A stretch of DNA of 64,000 nt from Draconibacterium halophilum (GTDB taxonomy: Bacteria > Bacteroidota > Bacteroidia > Bacteroidales > Prolixibacteraceae): assembly GCF_010448835.1 (NCBI RefSeq), contig NZ_CP048409.1, forward strand, positions 4,567,501 through 4,631,500, given 5' to 3'. Shown piece after piece: positions 54,500 through 62,361 of this stretch. How positions within the stretch are numbered: the stretch's first letter is position 1; each line of letters starts with the position of its first letter. The notes below the pieces were generated by a model, which worked only from the letters and a program-made list of their open reading frames with translations, was not told the origin of the DNA and searched no databases. The position numbers and the translations under genes were made by a program.

Positions 54500-55043
54500 G
54501 TTTTCTAAATTTAAATAATAGAATATTCTTATGCATAAAGGTATTGGCTTTAATGATGAGTGGCATTACACAATTTCGGATAAGAGTTACATCATTCATA
54601 CATTTGGCAGAAACAGGCGGATAATTGCTACTATTCTATTTTAAACTGTTGAAGGTGAAAAATAACCAGGAAAGTCTATTATGTTTGATTAATGCGATAG
54701 AACAACCCGAATAAAGCAGATGCATTAAAATAAACGCATGAATTAAACAGATTTAGAAATTCCACCCTTTTATTCACATAAAAATACGTTTAAATACTTC
54801 TTAACATTTCCGGTACAAGAAATAGGAACAAAAAAGCAAATTGTTTTAAATGTGCAAATTCCTTATATACGAAACATTTACATTTATAAAAAATACGTAT
54901 ATTGAAAAAATCAAAAAAACTTTATGTCACTAATCGGGAATGAGACAAAGTTTTAAAAACGTCATATTAATCTTACTCATTATTAAGAGCTCTCTGGAAT
55001 TGTCTGTTCGGGGTAATAAATTCCGTCATTTAAATACTCACAA
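54500..55043. other. Gene-free region upstream of the hybrid regulator
   Basis: 544 nt, very AT-rich, no plausible gene. 54563-54607 is the upstream segment shared with 59296-59340. No clear promoter for the regulator gene was found. Confidence 0.5.
54563..54607. repeat. Duplicated upstream segment, copy 1
   Basis: 45 nt beginning GCATTACACAATTTCGGATA, matching 38 of 45 positions with 59296-59340. Both copies lie about 65 nt upstream of the starts of two paralogous small lipoprotein genes on the reverse strand, so they likely carry the same promoter. Confidence 0.6.
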
Positions 55044-57857
55044 ATGAATCAATCAAAGGCAGACATTAAAGCACTCGAAAAAGAACTTGCAGCGAAAAAA
55101 CGTGAGTTGAAAATTGAGAAAGCTTTTGAGAAAGTAAGAGCACATGCTATGTCGATGCGTCTTTCATCTGATTTGCAGAAGATTGTCAACATAGTTGCTC
55201 AGGAATTGAATAATATGAACCTGGATATTACCGGAGTATTTATGGTTATCAACAATGACGAAATTGATAAACAATTCACATTTTGGGGATCTACGGGGGT
55301 GGCCGAGATTTATATGAAAAAAGCGGCTATTCCTTTTCTGGACCGGCCTATCTACAGAGTATTGGCTGAGGCTACAACCAAAGGAGAACATTTTTTTACG
55401 GAGGAATATACACGGGAGGAAAAAAATGAATTTTTTGAGCATTTATTTAAATTTCCACCTTACAGTTCATCTACTCCTGAGTGGAAGGAGCAGGTTTTTT
55501 CCCGTGAGGGAGGCTATACAAGGTCCGTTTCTGTTTCTCACTATACTTCCATATTTGTAGTTAATCATTTTGGAAGAAGATTATCTGATGCCGATAACAA
55601 GATTTTGAGGCGCTTTGGAAAAGTTTTTGAACAGAGCTACACCCGATTTCTCGACATCCAAAAAGCCGAAGCCCTGGCGCGTGAAGCGATTAAACAAGCA
55701 TCTGCGGACAGGGTACGCGGTGAAATTGCCAGTATGCGTACCTCTGAAGACCTCAACCGGATTACACCGATTATCTGGCGGGAACTGGAAACACTGGAGG
55801 TTCCTTTTATTCGCTGCGGTGTTTTTATTATTGATAATGAGAACGAAAAAATTCAGGCTTATTTAACCACGCCAGATGGGAAGTCGCTGGCAGCATTAAA
55901 TCTGGCTTTTGATACTAATTATCTTACCAATAATGCAATAAAGTACTGGAAAGAGAACCAGATTTACAAAGAGCGCTGGAATAGGGAAAAATTTATCAAC
56001 TGGACAAAATCCATGATTAAAATCGGACAGATTCAAAATGTGGAAACTTACCAGGGTTCATCAGTCCCACCGGAGTCTCTTCACCTGCACTTTGTTCCTT
56101 TCGCCCAGGGCATACTTTATGTTGGGAATGTTTCTACCCTTACCGATGAAAAACTGGAACTGGTAAAAACATTGGCTGAAGCATTTTCCATGGCTTATGC
56201 CCGGTACGAAGACTTTAAAAATGTTGAAGAAGCCAAAAACAAGATTGAAATAACTTTAAATGAATTGAAAATAGCACAGGCACAACTTAAGGAGCTTGAC
56301 GAGTTGAAGTCCAGGTTTTTTGCAAATATCTCTCACGAATTCAGGACTCCGCTCACCCTCATCATGGGCGAAGTTGAAAATGTACTCGCATCGAATATTC
56401 ATTCAGCCGACAAAAAAAAGCTTGAAATTGCAAACATAAATGCGAATAAACTATTGGTTTTAATAAATCAGTTGCTTGAACTTTCGAAAATTGATGCCGG
56501 TAACCTGGAGCTGAAAAGTGAAAATGGGAATCTCGTTTCATTCTTAAAAAACATTTTCTTTTCATTTGAGTCTTTTTCCTCATCAAAAAATGTATTGCTT
56601 CATTTTTATTCGGAGACTGAAAATATAAGCCTTGCATTTGATCATGAAAAGATGGAAACCATTTTTTATAACCTGCTGTCGAATGCATTCAAGTTTACCG
56701 AGGGACCGGGTGAAATATCACTTGCAATAAAAGTAATTGAGTCGGCAAAAATCGAAATCATTTTAAAGGATACAGGGATTGGCATTCCCCCTGAACAAAT
56801 TCCACACATTTTCAACCGGTTTTTCCAGGCCGACAGTTCAACTATCCGAAAACATGAAGGTACAGGCATCGGTCTGGCGCTTGTAAAAGAACTGGTGGAA
56901 TTGCATAAGGGAAAGATATCCGTTTCGAGCCTGGAAAATGAAGGAACCGAATTCAGGATTCTTCTTCCGTTATCGTTTGAACAAACGATGAGTGCTTCGG
57001 GCAAAAACATAACAGTTAAAACGGCTGAAAAACAAACTTCTTTTAAGCCCGAAGCTCAACCTGCCATTCAATCTGAACGCGGAGACAAAACAGAATCTGA
57101 AAATCACAAAAAAATTATTCTTGTTGTAGAAGATAATCCGGAAGTGCGGGAATACATTAAAGAACAGCTGGTAAATAGCTATCGCATTAAAGAAGCAGAA
57201 AATGGAGAGGAAGGACTTTTAGCAGCAGAAGATCAACTGCCTGATTTAATTATAACTGACGTAATGATGCCACGGATGGACGGATACGAGTTTTGCCTGA
57301 AATTACGACGCAACGAAAAAACCAGCCATATTCCGATTGTAATGCTTACTGCAAAAGCAGGCTTCGATGATAAAATCAACGGTTTGGAAACAGGGATTGA
57401 CGCTTTCGTTACAAAACCGTTCAGCGCAAAAGAGTTAAAAATCCGAATAAAAAATCTGATTGCTCAAAGAGAACAGTTAAGAAAACGGTTCAGTAAATCA
57501 ACTATTATCAGGCCAACTGAGGTATCTGCCATTTCTGCCGACCAGCGATTTTTAAAGAAGACCCTTAAACTAATTGAATCAAATTTTCACGACGAAAACT
57601 TTTCGGTTGAGTTGCTGGCCGATAAAATAAACATGAGTGTTTCGCAGCTAAACAGAAAATTAAATGCGTTAATCGATCAACCCGCCGGACAGCTAATCCG
57701 GTCGTTACGATTGCAACGGGCTGCCGATTTGTTAAAACAAAATTCTGCCAGTGTTTCTGAAATCTGTTATAATCTTGGATTTAGCGACCTGTCCTATTTT
57801 TCGCGGGCTTTTAAAAAACAATTTGGCCGCACACCCACTGAATACCGGGAAAAATAA
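55044..57857 (+). CDS. Soluble hybrid two-component regulator: GAF-like x2, histidine kinase, receiver, AraC output
   Basis: 937 residues in one frame. A coiled N-terminus (1-30) is followed by two related sensor modules, each opening with VRAHAMSM/VRGEIASM-type helices (about 30-205 and 222-395). Next are HisKA with His431 in FFANISHEFRTPLTL, HATPase (FYNLLSNAFKFTEG, DTGIGIPPEQIPHIF, GTGIGLALVKELVELH), a receiver (690-805) with Asp739 in LIITDVMMPRMDG and KPF, and an AraC-type HTH (840-937: ELLADKINMSVSQLNRKLNA, SEICYNLGFSDLSYFSRAF). This is the order of Bacteroidota hybrid two-component systems, but it has no signal peptide or membrane helix, so it should sense an internal cue. Target genes could be its neighbours, which is unproven. 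Confidence 0.9.
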   Translation: MNQSKADIKALEKELAAKKRELKIEKAFEKVRAHAMSMRLSSDLQKIVNIVAQELNNMNLDITGVFMVINNDEIDKQFTFWGSTGVAEIYMKKAAIPFLDRPIYRVLAEATTKGEHFFTEEYTREEKNEFFEHLFKFPPYSSSTPEWKEQVFSREGGYTRSVSVSHYTSIFVVNHFGRRLSDADNKILRRFGKVFEQSYTRFLDIQKAEALAREAIKQASADRVRGEIASMRTSEDLNRITPIIWRELETLEVPFIRCGVFIIDNENEKIQAYLTTPDGKSLAALNLAFDTNYLTNNAIKYWKENQIYKERWNREKFINWTKSMIKIGQIQNVETYQGSSVPPESLHLHFVPFAQGILYVGNVSTLTDEKLELVKTLAEAFSMAYARYEDFKNVEEAKNKIEITLNELKIAQAQLKELDELKSRFFANISHEFRTPLTLIMGEVENVLASNIHSADKKKLEIANINANKLLVLINQLLELSKIDAGNLELKSENGNLVSFLKNIFFSFESFSSSKNVLLHFYSETENISLAFDHEKMETIFYNLLSNAFKFTEGPGEISLAIKVIESAKIEIILKDTGIGIPPEQIPHIFNRFFQADSSTIRKHEGTGIGLALVKELVELHKGKISVSSLENEGTEFRILLPLSFEQTMSASGKNITVKTAEKQTSFKPEAQPAIQSERGDKTESENHKKIILVVEDNPEVREYIKEQLVNSYRIKEAENGEEGLLAAEDQLPDLIITDVMMPRMDGYEFCLKLRRNEKTSHIPIVMLTAKAGFDDKINGLETGIDAFVTKPFSAKELKIRIKNLIAQREQLRKRFSKSTIIRPTEVSAISADQRFLKKTLKLIESNFHDENFSVELLADKINMSVSQLNRKLNALIDQPAGQLIRSLRLQRAADLLKQNSASVSEICYNLGFSDLSYFSRAFKKQFGRTPTEYREK

Positions 57858-58006
57858 CCACCGGTTCAACAACCTGTTTTTTTCTTCAAACCACCTTTAT
57901 CTGCACAATGGTTGAAAAGTACCACTGATTGCGCGAAAAGTAAAAATGAATCGCAACAGCCTTGCTTAAATTCGCATTACATCGTTTTCAATCAATAAAT
58001 AAAGTA

Positions 58007-58762
58007 ATGAAAAAGGCAGGTATTATAGGCGGTTCAGATTTAATTGGAAGTTACATTTCATTAAAATTCCTTGCCGAAGATTATAAAGTTAAGGTGCAAA
58101 TCTCAAACAAAAGGCAAATAAAAAAAGATCCTTTATATAAAAATATTAGCATAAACCAAAATATCGAGTTTCATGAAACTGATTTAAACAATGCTGAGCA
58201 AGTTCAACGTTTTATTAAAGATTGTGAACTGGTTATTCATTGCGGAGATCCCATTTGTTTGAATATCAAATCTTCTGAAACAATGGTTTATGCAACGGTT
58301 ATAAAACAAACCGGAACCCTGTTTAAAGCAATTCAGAAAAGTAGTTCGATAAGAAAAGTTATTTTCATCACTTGTGCAACGGCGTTTAATCCTGAGTACA
58401 TATCAACAGAAACCGAGCGATACGACCATATAGTAAAAACAAAAAATAATCCGGTTGACAAAGCGAAATACCATGCCTCAAAAGCCATTTATAAAGTACT
58501 TAACTGCCTTCCGGATAATTTATTTGAAGTTATTTTTATTTCACCTATTGAAGTCAGGAACCATCAGCTTTCAAGCAGCACCGACTCAACCGCAACCAGC
58601 CTTCAGTCTCTTTTTAGAAAAAAAATAACACCCGATCCCTTTTTTCAAAAACTTTTGGAAAGACAGGTCATTGACAGGTTTACTAACATTGAAGAACTTC
58701 CTGAAAAGGTATTCCAGGCGGCTGCAATTGACGAATTGACTGAGATGCTGAAAATAACCTAA
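58007..58762 (+). CDS. NAD-dependent epimerase/dehydratase-like (extended SDR) protein
   Basis: From ATG 58007 (MKKAGIIGGSDLIGSYISLK) this is a 251-residue Rossmann protein. It has GIIGGSDLIG as a divergent GxxGxxG NAD(P) loop, LVIHCGDPI in place of the usual VxHxAA, and VIFITCATAF, then an SDR-like YHASKAIYKVL with Tyr and Lys four apart (YxxxK read as YHASK). The start at 57962 adds 15 unlikely residues. Length and the weak motifs suggest a sugar-nucleotide or dihydroflavonol-reductase relative; the substrate cannot be inferred. It follows the regulator by 149 nt and ends before a convergent broken gene. Confidence 0.72.
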   Translation: MKKAGIIGGSDLIGSYISLKFLAEDYKVKVQISNKRQIKKDPLYKNISINQNIEFHETDLNNAEQVQRFIKDCELVIHCGDPICLNIKSSETMVYATVIKQTGTLFKAIQKSSSIRKVIFITCATAFNPEYISTETERYDHIVKTKNNPVDKAKYHASKAIYKVLNCLPDNLFEVIFISPIEVRNHQLSSSTDSTATSLQSLFRKKITPDPFFQKLLERQVIDRFTNIEELPEKVFQAAAIDELTEMLKIT

Positions 58763-58793
58763 ACTGTATTCATATTTTTAATTAATTGAACAA

Positions 58794-59234
58794 CTATTTA
58801 ACGGTGAATCTTTCTGTGGTTAAAACAACTTGATTGTCAGGGGATTCAACATTTATATCGTATTCGGATGTAATAAATATCTTAATCGGGGTGAATGAGG
58901 ATATTGTTTTCAGAGATGCTCTATGTCGTTTCGAAAGAAAACTTGTTGAACTTTTTAACTGTCCTAAATTTTTCATATCACCCTGATCCGTTTCAATCCA
59001 TGTCACATAGGTTAGCTTTGATGTTCCAAATCTTTCAACTTCAGCTAAATCGGTTACTTTTAGTGTTATAACAAAATTTTTATTTTTATCACTTATAACC
59101 TTTGGCTGCAGGGACAACCAATGATGTTGAGAACGGTATCTTTTTAGAGCATGAGGTGAATGAAATTATCATTATTACCGCGAAAATTCCTAAAATGATG
59201 CTTTTAACCGGACCTTTCCATTTTTTAGTTTCAT
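58794..59234 (-). pseudogene. Small lipoprotein gene with two reading-frame breaks
   Basis: The C-terminal 107 residues are open (58794-59117: DKNKNFVITLKVTDLAEVER, TYVTWIETDQG). The N-terminal part is out of frame. From ATG 59234, one extra A at the run 59229-59231 gives MKTKKWKGPVKSIILGIFAV, followed by MIISFTSCSKKIPFSTSLVV, a lipoprotein signal. A second shift of opposite sense is needed near 59100-59120, around PAAK. The segment SLVVPAAK...DKNKN resembles a family of small Bacteroidota lipoproteins of unknown role. A truncated paralogue lies at 54428-54499. Confidence 0.6.
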
Positions 59235-59295
59235 GCTTTCTAATGTTAAATCATAAAATATTTATGAACAAAGATAATCGCTATAACTACGCGCG

Positions 59296-59340
59296 CCATT
59301 ACACAATTTAGGATTAGTGTTACATGATTCACACATTTTG
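59296..59340. repeat. Duplicated upstream segment, copy 2
   Basis: 45 nt matching 54563-54607 at 38 positions, 62 nt upstream of the reverse-strand ATG at 59234. Confidence 0.6.
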
Positions 59341-59403
59341 TTCTCTAAATAACTTGTTGTAAATGAGTTTAATAAAAATTGATTTCTGAATGTATTCCGA
59401 AAA

Positions 59404-60873
59404 TTATTTGGAATTTTTCAACTCGTTCAGAAGTTCTCTCAGATTAACCGTTGCATAAGTTGAAGCATAATCAGACATAGCATAGGGGATTATTAATTCA
59501 TTATTATTGATTATCGATCCGCAGGAATAAACCACATTGGGTACATATCCTTCCCGCTCTTCGGTGTTGGGAATTAGCAACGGAAACTTTAGTCGTCCGA
59601 TTTCGATCTCAGGGTTTTGAAGATCGAACAACGATGTTCCGAGAACATATTCCCGCATCGGGCCAACACGATGGCTTAAAACTAACCAACCTTCCGGTGT
59701 TTCAATAGGCGAGCCACAATTCCCGATTTGAATAAATTCCCATGGAAATTTGGGTTGCTGTAATAATTTTGCCTCGCACCAAATGGAAATATTATCAGAA
59801 AAAGCAATGTAGTTATTAAAACCATCAAGTCGACAGAGCATGGCATATTTCCCGTTTACTTTACGCGGGAATAGCGCCATTCCTTTGTTTTGGGCAATTT
59901 CCCCATGAAGTGGTATAACCCGGAAGTGGTAAAATCAGTAGTGTCGAGCATCTTTGGCAGAATGGTGGTGCCGTCGTATGCCGTATAGGTTGCATAGTAA
60001 CTTATTTTGCCGTCATCGTCAATAAACTTTACGAAACGTGCATCTTCAACACCGTTTTTTTCGTTTGCCGAAACCGGAAAAATTACCCGTTCTGAAATGT
60101 TGGTGTCCAGCAAAAAATCAAGTTCGTAATGTGATGAGGCCAGCCACATAACCTGGTTAAACAAAACTCCCTTGTCTGCAGCAAGGTGCAACGATTTTTT
60201 GGCTTCTTTTATACAATCGCGCAGTTCGCCATAAGTAAATGTATCGTTTAACTTGTCGAGAATTAAGCCAGATGGGATTATTGCATGAATATCCTCCATC
60301 TCTTTTAGTTTCTTCTTAAAGGAAGCCTTGTCATACACATGTCGCCGGATATGCTTTGCCTCTTGCAGCATTTTACCTACCGGTTCAATGGAAAGATTAT
60401 TGTTTTTATCAAGAACTCCTGTTCTGATTACGATGGATGAAATATGCCCTTCCCCAGTGGCCCTGAAGCTGATAATCACCCTTTTTCATCCGGGCGGGTC
60501 TCAGACTGATCGGGATGTTCCACAATGGAGGGATTAAAAAATGCGGCCGATTCAATGGAATACTCCATGGTAAAATAGGAGCCGATTAATATTTTTTGAT
60601 AAATACTGAGTGATTCAGAATCAAGGTTTAACAGTTTTAGCAGATGGGAGATCTTACTAAAGTGTTTTTCAAAGATTTTAGAAATATTTCTGGGCGCATT
60701 GAGTAATCCCTAAGAATGGGATTTAATGCCTGTAGCGCTAATACTTCTGTCATGCCAAGTACCGAGCGGATAATATTGAGCGCCCTTTCATCGCCGGTAT
60801 AAAGAAACCGTGCGATTACCCTGGAGGCATCGGGTAGAAATTTAATATCTTTTCTGTTTACTGCTACTTGCAT
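59404..60873 (-). pseudogene. GH130-type mannoside phosphorylase/hydrolase with three frameshifts
   Basis: Four reading pieces align to one GH130 protein. 60637-60873 reads DIKFLPDASRVIARFLYTGD. Then an out-of-frame piece has ISHLLKLLNLDSESLS and GSYFTMEYSIESAAFFNPS. Next 59856-60479 has VIISFRATGEGHISSIVIRT and EDARFVKF. Last 59404-59880 has NKGMALFPRKVNGKYAMLCR, GNCGSPIETPEGWLVLSHRV and YVPNVVYSCG. The breaks map to plus-strand runs at 60692-60694, 60479-60486 and 59901-59904; one base at each restores 490 residues without a stop. Normal members act on beta-mannosides by phosphorolysis or hydrolysis, and the catalytic Asp region (FRATGEGHISS) is present. No signal peptide. Confidence 0.85.
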
Positions 60874-61225
60874 TTATTGTACATCATTATTCTTTCTAAA
60901 CGTAATGGTTAAAGTGGATTAATTGCAATTAAAGCCTGTGTATTGAAATTTAAGTCAGGAGGTAATATTTTTCTTTTAATCATTTTAAATATTTTGACAT
61001 AACGACTCAAGGAAATATTATGGTAACAAAAAATTGAGAACACCTTTTTTGTGAGACTTTGTTATGATACAGGAGCTGGGTCAACCACGAAAATCTGCAG
61101 TTTACTTCGGGCTTTTTTTATGGGTGAAAGAATCACAAAAAAAAGCTGGTAAATCGCCGCTATTGCAAAATGTAGTGATTAAAAATTATATGGCTAAATG
61201 CTGATAAGGTTCAACAAGTAGTTCC
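60874..61225. other. Gene-free region with tRNA-Gln-end repeat
   Basis: 352 nt with no plausible gene. TGGGTCAACCA at 61077-61087 repeats the 3' end of tRNA-Gln (53811-53821). A T-run (61111-61119) follows it as in the tRNA terminator, but a matching stem is absent. It may be the distal attachment site of a decayed element. Confidence 0.45.
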
Positions 61226-62152
61226 TTAATAGTTATCAGTAATATAAGTTATCAGCTTATCCATTTTTAACAGCTCAAACCCATCAACCATATAGTCGAG
61301 AATAAATTGGTGTACCTTTTCGTTCTGGTTCGTATTCGTTACTATTATATCAATTGCTTTTTCGTATTCAGTTTCCCTTTGCTCTGGTGTGAACCCCTTA
61401 TCATTACAAATTACCAGGAAATGGAATACTTTATCAGAATAAACCATGGAATTGATTAAAGACTCATCAGTAAAATCAAGTTTGTTAAAGTAGTTTGTCT
61501 TATAATCATCATCCCTTTGCTCGGCAGACAAATACCCATCCCGAATAGGTTCGGAATACATTTTAATCATGTTAGCCGCATACGTATCGCCATAACTATT
61601 TACTGTTTGCATAATAAAAGATTCACGGTCCATTTGAAGTTGATTAAATTCATTTGCTTTCATTGTTGCAGTAGAGGTATCTTTTCTTTCCCAATAATAA
61701 TCTACTTCCTTTTCCAATAGCTGAAGTTCCTCTTTTAAGATCTTTTCCTTTGCAATAAAATCATACCAAATCTTATTCTCATTCGATTGAATTACTTTCA
61801 GTTTAGCTGCAGGGTCCATAAAGTCGGTTTCCAGAAAGACATCTTCGTTATTGTAAATAAAATCAAGTTGTTGAGGAGGTTTATTCATTACTCTGGCGTA
61901 AGCGGTTTTTCCCAAAATAATTCGGTATACACCGGTTGGGTTTGATGAGTACAATTGAAATTTAATGATACTATTTACCACCTCAGTAGTGTCAATTGGA
62001 GTGAACTCATCACCTTTTATTGAACCGAGAATTATTTCGTTATTGGGCTGGTTGCTTATTTTAATAGTGACATTGTGCGACTGAGCCGACACATTGAAGG
62101 CAAGAATTACAACCAAGAATAAACCTGAGCATATAAATTTCAATCCTTTCAT
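61226..62152 (-). CDS. DUF4369-type secreted protein lacking a thioredoxin domain
   Basis: This 308-residue protein has a signal peptide (FLVVILAFNVSAQ), then a beta-rich N-terminal domain (VTIKISNQPNNEIILGSIKG) as in DUF4369. A helical middle follows (EKILKEELQLLEKEVDYYWE) and a C-terminus YMVDGFELLKMDKLITYITD. In most Bacteroidota relatives this point is followed by an AhpC/TlpA thioredoxin-fold domain with a CxxC. Here a stop comes directly after it, so the protein is a short form or a truncated gene. No CxxC is present. A TlpA-like redox role is therefore not supported for this product. Confidence 0.7.
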   Translation of the reverse strand: MKGLKFICSGLFLVVILAFNVSAQSHNVTIKISNQPNNEIILGSIKGDEFTPIDTTEVVNSIIKFQLYSSNPTGVYRIILGKTAYARVMNKPPQQLDFIYNNEDVFLETDFMDPAAKLKVIQSNENKIWYDFIAKEKILKEELQLLEKEVDYYWERKDTSTATMKANEFNQLQMDRESFIMQTVNSYGDTYAANMIKMYSEPIRDGYLSAEQRDDDYKTNYFNKLDFTDESLINSMVYSDKVFHFLVICNDKGFTPEQRETEYEKAIDIIVTNTNQNEKVHQFILDYMVDGFELLKMDKLITYITDNY

Positions 62153-62310
62153 TTTATTGGCATTTATGAACTACAAAGTTAACGAATGAATTTATTCATA
62201 ATAATTTTATTCCAGAAGAAAGTTCTGCACTTCCTTCAATTTTAATCCTCAAGTCCAAATCCTTTTAAATCGAATACTACCCCCGAAAAAACAAGTCATT
62301 TATAAAACAA

Positions 62311-62339
62311 AAAAGCTCCGACCAACGGCCAGAGCTTTT
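62311..62339 (-). terminator. Terminator of carB
   Basis: AAAAGCTC pairs with GAGCTTTT over a 13-nt loop 23 nt past the carB stop on the reverse strand, with a T-run in that direction. Confidence 0.8.
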
Positions 62340-62361
62340 CAATTATTAAAAAATATGTTTT

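Noticed and set aside
61081..61120. A second tRNA-Gln gene
   Set aside because: Only the last 11 nt (TGGGTCAACCA) match; no acceptor partner, D-arm or anticodon arm precedes it.
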